Of a DNA stretch of 64,000 nucleotides, positions 40,501 through 55,273 are shown one piece after another. Position numbers and translations under genes: made by a program. The notes under the pieces were generated by a model. The model saw only the letters and a list, made by a program, of their open reading frames with translations. It had not been told where the DNA came from and made no database searches. Every line of letters starts with the position of its first letter. Positions within the stretch are counted from its first letter, which is position 1. The stretch is from assembly GCF_958295425.1 (NCBI RefSeq), contig NC_081153.1:4282028-4346027 (forward strand), given 5' to 3'. The stretch is from Solea solea (taxonomy: Eukaryota > Chordata > Actinopteri > Pleuronectiformes > Soleidae).

Positions 40501-43351
40501 AAGAAAGAAAACTGAATTTGTTCAGAAACACAGTTTTACCGTTGTCTTGACAACATAGACTTGTTCTTGTGTTTGTGTACTTTGCACATAATTTGTCATC
40601 ATAGAAAATCTGCCAACATTGTGTATAATACTAAATCTCCAAAAGGTTTTTTTGAAATTTAAATAATATTTAAAATACAAGTAACATTTTATTAATTTAA
40701 GAAAAATACAAAAAACGGACAAATGAAATCACTACATCTTAAAGCAGGGAAAGAAAAATGCCATTTTTATTGTTTCATGCAACAAAAGATACGAACGACA
40801 ATTGATAGTCCTAACCACTTTACTTTACTACACTTTAAACAATTCTCACTGCAAGGTTGTGCTGGAGCTTTAGGAGCCACATTATTATTGTGATTATATA
40901 TTAATAAACATAAAACAAATGACCATTCATGATTAGTATTACATTTAATGTTAAATAAGCTGGTTGTCACAGAATATGACAGGACGTGGAATACAGTATA
41001 ATGTCACGTGAGCTGAGACTGATCAGTCCATTAGGAAAAACACGTTTTTACTTTAAAATGGTGGATATTCATTTTCCTTCAAACCTCACTGCACCTCTGC
41101 AAATATTACATTTTGCAGTTGTTTTATTTTAAGCCAGTTTGTTGTTAATTGCAGCATTGTGGAGTAATCACATGTTTTAATACGCCACTAACCTTTTTTT
41201 CTTTGTCACTGTAGACAAGAGACTTAAAGCGGGTAGGGAGTAGCTTTTAAAAGTAAACATTCAAACCATTGTCAAATGAGTCCATGCAATCCTGATCAAG
41301 CCTATCAGCTCCACATGACTCTGTCTCTCTCTGTGTTTCTCAGTATGATTTTTCGTTTCATGTCTGTGGCGACATTCCTGTGCTGCACACAGCCCGGCGA
41401 GTTTTTTACGTCACAAATGACAGAGGGAAGACGGAAGCGTAACGGCTACGCTCGTAAAAGGAGGCGGCTGCAAAGAGTTGGAATATGGAGCATGAGTCGC
41501 TCTTTCAGAAAGCGGGGGGAAAGTCTGATATCACGCCTCAAGCACCCACGAAAAAGTTTCCTCCTAATCCTCATACGTAGTCCTAACTCGTGCAGACAGC
41601 CTCAGTGTGTGACTGTGACACAAAGCTGCAGCAGGAGAAGACATGTCTTCTTCACAGCAGCGTCTCTGTCACAGCAGGAGCTTACTTTATTATTTTTTTT
41701 ACATGTAGCAGCTTGTTTTTGAGCTGAAGATCGTTGTTATTTTTGCCACCTTGGAAGTGGATCCAAACCATCTATCAGAATAATCCTTAAACAGAACGGC
41801 ATATTACACACAGGGAGTTAAGGTTGCACCTCTCCCACTGATCTGGACTGACCCTGTTTAACAAGAGGTCCATGATTATGACCAATTAATATGATTTGGC
41901 TGCCTTTTTATAGTAGGAAAACATTGTTTTAAGAAGTGGGCTAAGTGTACACAGCGTCAGACTGGTGCCTTCCTGTCAGCAGATACAAATGTTTGTTGTC
42001 TCACGTTTCTCTCACTCACCAGTGCCTTCGCTCTTCAGAGTTAGTGCAGTAACTCTTAAAGAGAAACACAGGAGGAGAACGTTGCGAGAAAGAGCTTCAG
42101 AGCACAAAACTGTGAATTGGAAAGGCACATTTTTAGTAGCACAGGCCGCACTTTTCCACACCGTGGCATAATGTGGTTCCCAGTACGAGGGGCTTCTTGA
42201 TAGGCAGCTGCTGTTGCTTGTCGCACTTACTCGCACAAGCACTGTCTTGGTTTTTTTCCCTTGGTCCCCTCCCTGTTTTGTTAAGGTCACTTTGTACTCC
42301 ATGGACTCTCGCCTCCACACAGGCAGTGGGCATATTTACAAAAAATATCCACAAAAAAAATCTCTGAGAGATGTGTGCTATCGTGCAAAATAGTGCTGTG
42401 AATACAATAAATGGAAGCCAGCTGGAGGGAAAGATGATGGTTATGAGATTTTAGCCCTTTTATTTAGCCAGGCAGCTTCAATCAAGAGCAAATGGATGGC
42501 TGAGTAAAAAGCTTTTTTTTATATACATATATAAAATATATATGAAGGACTGGAGAGCAAGCCAAAACATGGGGATAAAAACATCCCTTCCACTCGAACT
42601 GTTCCTTTTATTGTGGCATTAAAGAAGTGATGTTTCACTTAGAAAGGCATTCATCCCTTAAAGTGAAGCACAAATACAACACACACACAACACCAAACAC
42701 ATGGTAATGGCAGCAGCTTATACACTTGAAAACCACTAGTGCCACAGGCAGAAACTCATCTCATCCGTATATGTACGGATGGAAATGTTTTATAAAATGG
42801 TTATGATATGACAGTCGGCCAAATAATGTACTCACCTTGTTTTCACATCATTTCCCACTTTTATATCATTCTCTCACTGCAGCATATTTGAAAATTGGGA
42901 AGGAAACGATAACAAAGTATTCTCGTATCTCATTTTCCCATGAATGGTTTTGTATAATCATTATAATAACCCTTCTCATCCCCAACAACAGGTGCAGGTA
43001 CATTCAATTTTAAAGGTAGAATTACAGCCCAAAGGCAAAGCTGCATCCTCTTACTTCACTGTCAAATCAGTGTTTTGTTTTACTTCTTCTTCGATTGATA
43101 GCCTTTTGATGTTATGGTCAAAGTATTCGTAAATCATTAGCATTAGAGGTGCCAGCCTCTTTGTTGTTCAGTCAGCACACATGACACCGTTGACACAAAA
43201 TGGGTGTTTGTGCCAGAAGCAAAGGAAAACATCCAAGGTTATGTTTGGCAAATGACTATGTAGATCACCCACTGTTACTCCGCGTCATGTGACAGAAACC
43301 GCTCGTAAAGCTCAGTGAAGAGGGAGCACCTGTAAAACCAACACATTACTG

Positions 43352-43355
<4 letters not shown>

Positions 43356-43406
<51 letters not shown>
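43356..43406 (+). repeat. TA microsatellite
   Basis: About 25 uninterrupted TA units. Confidence 0.95.
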
Positions 43407-43408
<2 letters not shown>

Positions 43409-43991
43409 CTAATAACAGTGAATACCATGATGATTATCTCTTTATACTTTCCTTCCAGAGTAAAGTGGGTTGAAAAACAACAACAAATCAGAATATTGAA
43501 GCTTAAAAATGCAGATGAGATGCTCCAAGAAATAAAAAATATTGATTATAGATTTAACTTTCTGTGGAAAAATGTGGTAAACCTAATAACGAGCAGGCGG
43601 AATACATCATGTTGCTCAAGGCCCTTGCTGCAGTTCTTTATATCGTATTACAGTCTTGTGAGGACTGGTCATCTGGGTTAGGTTTTCTTTTGGTGTAACA
43701 ATGATGTCTCCCAGTGTGAAGAGTTGGGGGGTTGCCTTCTGCCTTGTTTTACTCGGTGTTGAATATGCTGCGCAATTTATGTCATCATGAGGTGAGCCAG
43801 GGTGTAGGTTTGTCCTGGTGGTGGTGGTGGTGGTGGTAAAGTAATTAAAGCTTCCTGTTTGAGCTGCATACGGTTTCACGCAGAAGTAAAATGAGGACAT
43901 TTCATGACATTTAAAAGCTGATCTAGGAAGGAAGAGATCCTTTGCAAGTGTACATTGCACAGTGGAAATGAGGATTGTTTTGGGTTATGGG

Positions 43992-44462
43992 GTGGTGGGT
44001 CAAAATATCGATTTGGTGATATATCGGCATCTTACCTCAATGTGATAATCGATACACCAGAGCAAATAACAATATTTTAATTAATAAATAAGTTTCATTG
44101 CCAGGCGTTGCAACTTCATGTCTCCTCACGGTGGCGCTGCTCAAACGACTGAGGGAAACTTGTGCCTCGGATGTCACCAGGCCGAAGAAGAGGGAGTTTA
44201 CAGTGGGATAATGGCGTGAGAAAGCTACGTTCAATACATAGACTTTAAGCACTTTGTTCTCTTTGTTGTGAATCAATAGAGACACTACACTTATAACTTT
44301 TCACGAAAGTTGTTGTTTTTTCAGTTGGACAGATATCGTGATGTATCGCTCTATGATTGTCTTGCCATATATTGATTATCACAGAATTCTTCAGATATTA
44401 TTGGTATCGTGGACCATGTATCGTATAGTAAAGTACCCTGTGATTCACACCCCTAATTATTA
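43992..44462. mobile_element. Dispersed repeat with ATATCG motifs
   Basis: Left end GGTCAAAATATCGATTTGG, right end GTACCCTGTGATTCACACCC, with GATATCGTGATGTATCGCTC inside. A type common in teleosts (the reverse complement begins GGGTGTGAATCACAGGGTAC). No ORF. Confidence 0.55.
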
Positions 44463-46082
44463 ATGCAAATGGTAAAAAGATACTGATGCAAATGTAAAAG
44501 TTTGGAGGACTACCTTGACGATAAACTAATGGGAGGGAGGAGTAAGGTTTTTTAAATCTAAAACTCTGTTAAAAAACCCAGTTCAGCACTGTTGATGCCT
44601 GCACGGTGACTAAACACAGACAATTTTCAGCAAGAACACAGTGAGCAAATCCATCAAACCACAAAAGCCATGGAGGGAAATGAATGGAGTTGTTTGTAGC
44701 CCAAAGCGTATATGATGTCAGTGTGAACTCTTTGCTGTATCACAGTAATACTAACCCCAAAACCAGAACAAAAAAACTCCAGATTGCATTTCATAAGGGA
44801 ACAACGCTTACTTCCCCAACAGTTGAATGCCTCTAAACAAGTTTTGTCCGTCTCTGAATGTGTTGATTATGGCAGCGAGAGGAGCTTCCCGGAACTGCAG
44901 CGACAACCCAACGAGGCCGGCCAAGTTTGGAGAGTGATTTAAAAAGGGTGATGACATTGGCCATGTATGTCTGGTTATGCTGCAGTGAAGTCATTACAGA
45001 AATGGATTTTATAAGATTGCCTTTCGTGATGATTAACAGCAAAATCTGCTTGTTCGAGCATGTACTGTATATTAGGGAAAGGCATGTTAAGCAAAAAGCA
45101 CTATTTGGAATATGTGACGTGGTTATTGGTTGGATATTTGAATATTCGCCTCTCTCCTTGTCAGAGTTTATTAGAAACTAGCTATTTGGACAGAGTATGT
45201 GGTGATACAACATGGCAAGTTGGTTTCAAGTTCCACACATTGACTTTTTCAGATCTTAGCAGTGTGCTTTCTTCAAACTGACTTCACCATGGTCTTCACG
45301 AGCCAGGAAAAATGTTATTGCTTCAGCCAAATTGCAAACTCGCAAACACCAGAGTTGGTGAACGTAGACGAGCAGCCAATGAGATGCATTCAAAGACCGT
45401 TGTAAATGTTATTCTCTTATGCAAACATGCATGCAGTCAACAAACTGTGCTTGCTGCTGCTGCCACCTTGTGGCATTAGACTCATTAGGAAGTCATCAAT
45501 GCAATTGATAGAAAATCAATTGTGATTGACGTTTTTTATAAATGTGTATAAATGATGTTCGAGAGCAGAGATCATGTGAGAGCAGGACCAGTCCCTGCCC
45601 CCCCCCATATGTGTTTGTGTGTGTGTGATGTTGCCAGCTCTAATAGCATTAGGCACGTAAGAGGTGAAAGTTCATTGGATTACACGTGCTGACCTAATCT
45701 AATCTGGTGTTTACTGTCTGGGATTACTGCGTTGAGGGTGCATTTTTGTACACAGGAGTAGAGGTAGATAGGGGTCTGGATTAGTGATAGGTCAGTGCCC
45801 ATGGATGCACACAAACACAGGCTCCAACAGCATTGTAACAGTTTTGTTTAGTAGTTTTGTTACTGTTGACACCAAAACAATACTAGTTTGTTTTAAGAAG
45901 TGCACCTTAAGTAGTCCTTGGAAAAACTCTTTTCTTTACTTTCGTGTTTCAGGAATAGTCTAGGGCTGCTTATGATCATTTTAATCTGCAGATTGTTCAT
46001 TTATTCTGTAAAATATAGTCCAAATCCCATAAGTGTTTAATATATTGCTATAAAAAGTAGAGAAACAGGAAATCTCTGACTG

Positions 46083-46096
46083 ATATTTATTTATTT

Positions 46097-46154
<58 letters not shown>

Positions 46155-46164
46155 TTAATTAATT

Positions 46165-46198
<34 letters not shown>

Positions 46199-46225
46199 TT
46201 AATTAAGTAATTAGTTAATTAATTA
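46083..46225 (+). repeat. TTTA/TTAA low-complexity block
   Basis: Over 140 bp of TTTA tetranucleotides grading into AATT/TTAA steps. Confidence 0.95.
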
Positions 46226-46631
46226 AGCATTTTTGCATGAATGTTAATTTATAAAAAACAAATGTTTTTTCAAGGTGGCAAAATACCAACGATGTTGCCA
46301 AGTAATTGGCTAATCAGAGCAATTAGAAATTGTATTTTATGGAATATTATGTTGAAATTTCTTGCAGGAACTGTAGCTGAATAGTTGGACATTTGTGTTT
46401 GTTGTCTATATGGTAGCTGAGCAAGCTGAAGTGGCCTTGTCTCCCTGTTACAGAGAACCAAAATCAGGAGAAGGACTAAAATGTTTGCTGCAGTTTAAAC
46501 TTCACCGTATCTTGGCTGTAGTTTTATTTGTAATTGACAGATGAGTGGTATGAATCCTCATCTATCGCCACCTACAAGCAATTAAAGGTATTTCCCAAAA
46601 TGTTGAAATACTTTATGTATTTATGTACACA

Positions 46632-46671
<40 letters not shown>

Positions 46672-49600
46672 AATCAGTAATAAAAGGAAAACCCTGCACT
46701 AAAATCATGATCAGAAATGACCTGTCATAGATGTACTTCTGACCATATTTGACAGCTATAATTATGTAGATGGTTGATTGTGATATGTTCCAAAACAGTA
46801 TTTACACCAAGCTATTAACCACATAAGGATAACGTCATTTGTAATATTTAGTCTAAATCAGAGATGATGTAGAACAGCACCAGAGACAGCTTCTTATGCA
46901 ATGGGTCCATGATTTATTTTGCTTTGTTTGTGTCCACCACAACAAGGCTGAGGTTTTCAGTCTGTCACTATGGTGATAATGGCTAATGTGTCTGTTCAGC
47001 TGGCCTACGTAATGCCTTTACCAGCCCAGCCTATGTAAACCAGGTCAGCAGAAGCCCTCTTGTTATCAGTGAGCCGTTACTTCCCACAAAATCAGACACA
47101 CGGGTTTGTTGCCCAGAGAACGGGCTAGATAAGACCAAAGGGCACGAGATAAGTGCTAATAGTGGTGGTCGGCGTCTGTGATCTTGTTGCGGGTCCTTGA
47201 GATCAGGGAGAGATCACATGCATCAAAGTTTTACCTGTGGCACAGATCCAGACTCCTCAGGGAGGAAAAAGAAGTGGAAAAAGCAGTATTATAGTATTAT
47301 ATTGTGACCCACAGTAACAGTCAGAATACTTGGGAATCAGGTTTTAAGCAGAATGACGTACACTGTCAGTTTCAGAGTAGTTAAAAACGAGAAGTGAAAA
47401 TAATGCTACTAAATGTCAGTTGACATTCACTAGTGCTGTTTTGCCTTTATTTATTTATTTTAAGTCAAAGGTAATCTATTAGTCCATTAACCATGGCATT
47501 AGGTATCCCATTTTAGGAACATTGCACATACACATGCAGACACACACACACACACATGCCTCGCCTCTCTGTGTTTATAAAAGGGAGCTTGTCCCACTTT
47601 TTCCTCTCATCTGCCATGCTCTCGTTCGGTAATTTCTCCGGCGTGATAGCTAATTGGTGTGAGCTTGGGGGAAATTTGCAGTTCCACCACTGTTTTCTTA
47701 AAACAACCTGGAAGGAGAGAACGAAAAGAGTCGAGCGGGGGTAAAGAGGAAAAATGGAGCGAAGATGGAGATAAATGAGAAGACAGGAGGTAGGTAGGTC
47801 GGAGACGAGTGCGAAAGGCACCGCCGGTTGCAAGTGGCCGTGAACTCACATGTGTAGATAACCGTTTTCTTTACGCATTCTTGTAGCAGGAGTGTAAACA
47901 ATAGCCTTTGGGAGCCAGTGAATGATTTTATTGTACTGTTAGAAGATAATAAGGAAGTCTGTTCAGTGCAGGTGATATCCAGAGTTGGAGAGAGAAAGGC
48001 CTTGGAAAGATAAGGCAGAGGAGAAGTATAGACGAGAGTGCTAACCCTTGTGAACAGAGTACTTACCGGTTCATGAAAAAGATCTACAAAAGAGTCAATT
48101 TGGCTCGCGATTGATTGGGATCAGTGTGAAAGAAGTTCCAGAATTGTCACTGTTCCTATTTAAAGAGTAGAAAGAGAGAGTGTGAACCAAACTAGGACAA
48201 GTCCTGAAAGACCATTGTACTCCTTTTTTTTTACTGAGGGTCTCCAGTGCATTCAAAACTGCTATCTCACCGTTGCCCTCCCCATTCTCACTCTCTCCCC
48301 CCCTCTGTCTGTCTCTCTTCTTCATTTCCTCCCCCCCCCTTTTTCTTTCATGCTAAGGGCCAGTAACTGAGAGGAAGTGATCCACTCCAAACATCACAGT
48401 CAGTGGTCTTTTTGTGTGTTTTGAGAAGAGGCTACAAAGCGCTGAGGTCACAGAGTGGTCCCAGAGGTCCTTAGGAATCACTTAAAAGCAGTTGTTTGTA
48501 GTGTAGGAACGGGCTAACTCGTCTTGATTACAACAGCTAATACAGAGATCGCATAACAGCGTGATTGGGTAGAAAAAAATCTATATATCTGGCCATAAAA
48601 GCCTGAAGTTGGTGACCTCTGGGACATGTAAATGCCACTATTCAGTCATATACACTGATCATAAATGTTGTCTGTTGTTGTAGTTTACCTTCCAAATTTT
48701 AAAACAGGCTTTATTATAACTTTTTGAGCCAAAAGTTAAAATAATAAAGTAAGTTAACTGGACTTAACTGTGTTGTCTGCTAACAGGAAGCTGTTGAGTA
48801 GTGGCTTAATGAATGGAAGTCTCATTTGTCATCAATTTTCATCATAGATTTATAATAGATCCTTTAATAAGGAGACTCAGAAGACTGTTAGTGAAAGTTT
48901 GGTTGACGGCTAGTGACGTGTTAAAGGCTTTCACTTAGTGTGGAATGAAGAAGAACTGGCTGGGTGGTTGGTAGTTAAATGTCTAAACAGCTGATCCTTT
49001 GTGATAGAAGCACTCATGTCTTATACCAAATAAGAAGCTGATGAAACAGAGGTTCACCTGAAGGGGATTATGTTTAAGAAGATTATGGTTGGGATAAAAT
49101 GAAGGTAAGATTTTGACTATCTTATTTTAACTACGACAAGATCACACTAGCAATGCAGTTACCTCCCTACTCTTTACCCACTGCATTTATTGAGTTATCA
49201 GTTTTTCCTTTACCATTCATTTGGCACAGCATGTGTTTTATTTAATTTTAGGTGTGTGTGTGTGTGTCTGCTAAGTTTTTCCTACATTTTCTCATCCCCC
49301 ACTTACTACATTCTCTCTCTCTCTCATGTGCGCACAGAGCGTCAGAGTCGCAGTTGGTGTGAAAATAATCTGTGTGTTATGTGTTAAGAGAAAAAGGTTG
49401 CCAATGATCAGGATCTCAAGTTTAACAAAGTTTTAATCTTGCGAGATGGAGCAGTTACAGAGCAGTGCTCAGACTATTACAGTCTGAAGTCTCCTTTTAT
49501 CCTCCCCTCCAACACTCACTCAGCAGACACTCTTCTGCAATTTCTTCCAATCGCCCCAGACAACAATGAATCCTATAGACATCCATTTCCCTAAACTAAA

Positions 49601-52600
49601 GTTGACTCAAACCTTTACACATTTGTACTTTTCCAATCACATAATTGTGCAAACATAGAAACAAGTCACATAATGGAGGAACTACTAATTGTACAGCAAA
49701 GTTCAACACAAGATTATTATGTGCTATGTTAATTACCTGAGCTGCTCAAAAAGCAAGCAAAAAAAAGCTTGTTCTTGTGATTCTGCATATCATACCTATG
49801 TTCTTACCGGCATCTTGCTACTGCCGAGTCTTTACAGCAGTAACCCGACAGGAACCAACAGGGACAGGAAAGTTGTTTGTTGCCTCTCAAACCTCCAGTG
49901 GATGTCCACCTGATCATGAGTTCAGGAAGTTGCCACCATCATTACCGTGCATGATTCACCCTGTCATTGTTTCACGCCAGCTCCATGCCAAGCAACAATA
50001 ATCCGTTCAGATGGGTGATTCCTCTGCCCTTGACATTTTACATATTTGCTTAACCCCCTTAACAGCCATATATATCACTTCACTCTCATAGACTGCTTTG
50101 ACAGCGAGGGCATTGCTCATTGTTTTGTGCATCGCACCTCATTTCGGTCGGTGTGAGCGAGACAATAGGTATTTTAAAATGAAAGGGGGTCTTTCCTATT
50201 TGTGTGTGAGTCAAACGATGAGTGTGCTTGCCGAGAAGGGGAAGGCAGGGGCCCACAGAAAGGGTGGCCTTGTGTTAACGCGCGCTCTGAGACAGAAACA
50301 GTTTGTGTCAGGACGAGAGTGGAGTGTCTGTGGAAGCGAGCTCAGCTCAGCGTACAGTATATACAGTGTTCAACAGAGTGGAGGTTTGGGTGAGTTCACT
50401 CTATCCAAGATTGTCGGAGTTTGGAACTTTTATTGGACTGGACCCGCTGCGTTTTCTGCTTTGTCATTTCCTCAATGGTCGTAAGAGGTGCGTGTGATCT
50501 GTTTAACTTTATCCAAACAGCCCAGTTGTCATTTCAGTGGTGAGCTTATCCTACTAGGGTCTGTAATGACGTTGACTAAGAGTGTGTGCATGTCTGAATA
50601 TGTGGTTGGATAAACCTTTTGCTGTAATGGCCTCATCTCGGAGGACAAGCCTCCATTCTAATGTTTCTATCGTGCACATACACATTATGTTTTATTTCCC
50701 TTTTGCCCATGTGTGTTTGATTTCTGGGTCACTTACAAGTCTTATTGTGTAGATTGTGATAAGATGTGGGCAACCACTTCTGCAGTCTGGTATTATGTTG
50801 TTGCACACTGTGGCTTAAGTGGACATCTTCGGCATTACAAATATGTGAAGTATGTGTGTGTTTGGGCTCTCTCTCTCTTGCATTTCTTCTTTCCCTGATT
50901 TCCCCTTCATCTCATTCATTCCGCCGTGAAGTTCTCCCAGGTACAAAGCTTGAGAGAAAATTCCCCCGAGAACATTGCGTCTTTTCAATGCTCGACTCTT
51001 GTTTTCCCACATCATGTTGGCGTGTGAAAGCTGTTTCTCATGAACGTGAGCCCCTGTGGCATTGGCAGTTGTTGCTAACTCATGTGTAGTTTTTATGTGT
51101 ACTGTGTGTGTTGCTAAATCACAGCTGTCTGGAAAGGTAGTACATTCTTTCAGCCAATAGAGCGAGGAACCAGTTTTTATAGAGAGGCTCATATCATAAT
51201 CTCAACAGGTGCGTTAAATATGATACAAGGGTATTGACTTGAAGGTCATGACTGTTACATATGGCATTAGAAGAGTTGCGTTTCTTGCTCAAGGGGACTT
51301 TAGCAAGCAGATACTTGGTGCAGAGTCTTGAAACTGGACAGTCAAGACTCCTTGTGTTGCATTCAACTCGTATTAGTGCGAGTATAAACAATAGTATCAG
51401 CTTGTGCACAGCAACCACATCAACACCAGTGTTGTGATTACAAATGGGAAACTAGATGCTTCTTCTGTCTGTCTGTCTGTCTTTCTTGGCACTTTATGTG
51501 GAAGTGCTTGAAAAAAAGTAAACGTGTATGAATGGGTTGTCATTAGCCTAAGGTCATGCTCGCTGCCAAGTGACGGCACAGTATTTGTGCTCTTTCATGG
51601 CTGATTTGTTCAACTCTGGAAAGGTCATCATGGCGGTGATGAGTTTCTTGATTAATAAACAGCAGAATGAAACAATACTTAATGGTAAATAATAGCTTAG
51701 CTCCAAATATGAGCTCCTTGCTTTGTCTTAATTGCCTCAAGTTCTTCTCCGGTTCTGTATCGTGTTTGCTCGTCTCCTTGTTTGTTTGTTAGTGTTGCCT
51801 TAGTGCAAATGCCTTCATCTGTGTTGTGTGGCAAATGCAAAGCTTTATTCACTACAGCCCCGTAGTGATGATGTGACACACCAAAATAAACTTAAGTGTG
51901 CGTCTGTACAAATAACATATACTGTATATATATTGCACAGCCATAAACTGTAACAACAGTCTATAAATTTAAAACACAGATGGTCCATGGAAATCCCCAC
52001 ACAAAGGACTTTTGTTAACACGATTCTCATTACGACACTTCAGCTTATCGATGTCTACGCTGTAGAGCAGAACATTTACTGTACTTTATTGAATAATCTG
52101 TGTAGTATAGGTTATTAAATTATCATGTGCATGTCTGCATTAGAATATCTGAAAACAAGACTAATGTTATTTGTTTTGATAAGTAGTTTACTTGCAGTAC
52201 ATCTGCCAAAACACTCTTTAAATCCATTTTGTATCATTTAATATCAGTTAATAATCAGTTGACGCTTATTCAGCTGTAGTACCACTAGATTATATGTTGT
52301 GCTTCAATGTTATTCTACAGATTATAAACCTAACCCCATGCAAAAGTAATTGACTATTAGTTTAAACCATCATTTAACTACTTCTTTGTTGGGATCTGAT
52401 AAGTTGATGACTTCTGATTAGTCTGTCACCTGAAAGTTAACAGGATCATGTCAACATATGATCACAAGTCTAAGTTGATTGTCTGTTAACACTATATTTA
52501 TTGTCAAGTATACATCAAATTGCAGATAAGTTGACAATTAGTTGCTCTCAGTATGTCCTATCCTATAGTTGACATTCGACAGATTATTATGATTAGGGTT

Positions 52601-53811
52601 ACTACACTTGTAAATGGATCATCTAATTAAATTGATATGACATGATACGGAATGCCTGTTGATTACTAGTTGCTATCAAAATACAGTGATACCTTTCATT
52701 TCGTTGTATTTGTCACTAAGGGATCACCACTACCTGTTGCTGTTCCCATCCCGTAAAAGCACAGGAGAATAAGAACCAGACAAAAATGTCCATTTAAAAC
52801 ATTATACTGTATCTAACGGCATACAGTAGTTTTAGATACTAAATAAGTACAACCAGCAGCTTCTGTCCAAAATCCAGGGAACACGAGTTTGCCTGAGTCA
52901 GAACAGAGGGAGCATGTGTCACTGAGTCAAGCGTTCAGTCTGTTAACATGTTGACGGCACATGACACTGACTGCGTCTCACCGTCTGTCACAACAGCAGC
53001 CTATAGACTCCCATCAAGGGGCCAATTGTTGTTTGAGAGACCAGTGAGTGAGCTTCGGTCATGAGTTATACAGTGATGAGAAAGTGACTCCTGGATGCAC
53101 TGATCCAGTGGAAGTGGAGCGTGCTGTTTTGGTGGACTAATTACAAAGGAAGGGAGAGTGCGGCTGAGAAACTCTGTGACTTAACGTCTCACACAAGTGG
53201 CTTTAGGTGTGCTCGGATTTCTGAAAATTAGGAGTTGTTTGTCATAAAACAAAGTTTTCCCTGTGGATTCTGGTTTGGTTTTCGCTTTACTGAGCAAGCT
53301 AATGTTGGAGTTTTCCATCAGACTTTAACTAATGCAAAAACCTTATTGTAAAAGCCTCAGCTTTTGTTTTTATTGGACAAATGGCGCCGGTCTCCCATAG
53401 TTGTTGCTATGAGTGGTCCTATTGTCTTTTTTAGCCACACTTGAGCAAATTACAATGTCACTGAAATGTCTCGACCACTGTTGGATGGATAGCTGTGATT
53501 TGGTTCAGACATTTATTTCTTCCCCGAGGACAAACTATAATATCTTTAAAAGTTGAGCTGGTATCAAAACTTTCTTGACAGAGAATGTGAGTGTTGTTAC
53601 TGTGTGCGTATGTTAGCATAAAAAAGCTGTTAACTCAGAGCCATACAGAACTTTTGCTGTCGTATCCCCCCAAGTCTTTCCACACATTTTCCCACAATCT
53701 CCACTCTCACCAGTAAAGCCATACCAGAAATTAACCAATGCATAATCAATTTCTTATCCCATTTATTGAGATAATTTATGTACTTTCTCTTTGTTTTTTA
53801 TTTATCCACAG

Positions 53812-53862
53812 ATGGATCCCTCCCTAAAGAGCCAAAAGGAGATGTATCCAGTCAGATAGCAG
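53812..53862 (+). CDS. Candidate second exon, 51 bp, symmetric phase 1-1
   Basis: Between a good acceptor (TTTTTTATTTATCCACAG) and donor (GTAAAA) lie 51 nt that continue the frame of the 35678 exon: with its last base they give DGSLPKEPKGDVSSQIA plus one base. Both borders are phase 1, so inclusion or skipping preserves frame, as for an alternative cassette. It is a polar, probably disordered segment. I do not recognise it. The length is short enough that chance cannot be excluded. Confidence 0.35.
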
Positions 53863-55273
53863 GTAAAACATTCTCACATGCATCAACTTGAACACGCTGC
53901 GTAGAACATCAGTGGTGTGTGCAGCTTTTGCCAAGTTTTTGTTGTTTGTCGACGGTGTTAGTGTTAGGAGATGATGCCATGGTTGGCTAAGTGGGCCTAG
54001 TGCTCGTCTCTTTAGTGTTAAAAGCTTCTCCATGATGAGTTGACCTGGACAATGTCTGTTGTTTCCTCCAGCACTGCTTTATCTGTCTTTTCTCATTCTT
54101 TAAAATTTAATTTATTTTGCTCCCTTTCATACACACTCTCCCTTTTTATTGTGATAGTATAGATCCTGCCTGAGTGTGTTAAGATGATGGTCTGTAATGT
54201 CATATAAAGGGTTGATATATGCCAGTGTGTGCTGTCCTACACTGCTTTGACATTCTGAGGAGACACATGACCACTCCAATCTTTAAGACCGTTTAGTCCC
54301 CTGTGCTCCAGTGGAAAGTTTTACTTTTTTTTGTAGAAAGGTGTACACAGTCGTTTATTTTGAATAGCTTTAGTGAAATACTTAATGCATCCATTCATTC
54401 AGTAATTCATTCATTCATTAAGTCTTTAACCCTAGCTCTATAGGAGGACAGTGAGTTGGCAGGCTGCCCCAAAAGGCTTGGGGCGTTGATGCAAACTGCG
54501 CTAGCACTCGCACAAAAAGGCAGTGGAGACAACATGAGTGTAATTATACAGTATGGAGACAATGCTTGGCTTCATAGCTACTGCATAAAGCTGTCAGGCC
54601 AGTGTTTTTTCTGCAGCTCTCTGGTGCTTAAGTTATCATTTCTGTTTTTAAGGTGGTAGTGTGGAGGGTTAGGCCTGTCCTTCTGTTGGCCTGGCATCCA
54701 CAGCCACTGTTATGACTGGCTGACTGAGGAGTGGGTTGCAAGTGGGAGGCAGGGGCCGTGCTGTTATGTAATAATATTAATGCCTTTGGACCTTGACAGA
54801 TGTGCTGGAGAGTGCTTTGCGATGAGGGAATGTTGTGGGATTGACCATAAACATCACGGTCTGTCTTTCTACTCTGTTTCCCTCTCTGTCTGCCTGCTAG
54901 TTGAATTAATGTAAATCTTCAGTAATCAGTTGCATGCTGAAATGAAACCTCTGCATCACCTGCAGATGGCGCATTTGTGCAGATTGGAACGGTTGCAACT
55001 GACAGAGCTGCATTAAGCTGTTGACATTAAACAGCAGCAGGACTCGACTGAATACAGACCTCTTACTCTCTCTTCCATGGAACACACAGCCACAGTTATT
55101 CTAAGATTACATGAAATACATTAGAATTTAATGTATGACACTTAGTCTGAATAACTGTTCTTTCTCTGACTCGTCACAGTTTGTCAGAATGAGATCAGGT
55201 TGTGCTAAAAGACCCAGACGAATGAACTCTTGGCACCAATAACAAGCCACCATTCTCTCTTCCCCCTATGTCT

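Larger units (their letters stand above)
35748..53811 (+). other. 18-kb first intron of the unassigned gene
   Basis: Bounded by the donor at 35748 and the candidate acceptor at 53811. Contains microsatellites (40088-40120, 40467-40500, 43356-43406, 46083-46225, 46634-46669), a dispersed repeat (43992-44462) and otherwise unique AT-rich sequence. Open frames at 41276-41722 and 50098-50497 show no known domain. Long first introns near CpG promoters often hold enhancers, but none can be proven here. Confidence 0.5.

Noticed and set aside
41276..41722. 148-codon plus-strand open frame
   Set aside because: No recognisable domain, no convincing splice context in frame, and low-complexity basic composition. 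Kept only as context for a regulatory suggestion.
50098..50497. Overlapping open frames in three phases
   Set aside because: Several frames are open at once with no homology recognised, which suggests composition rather than coding.
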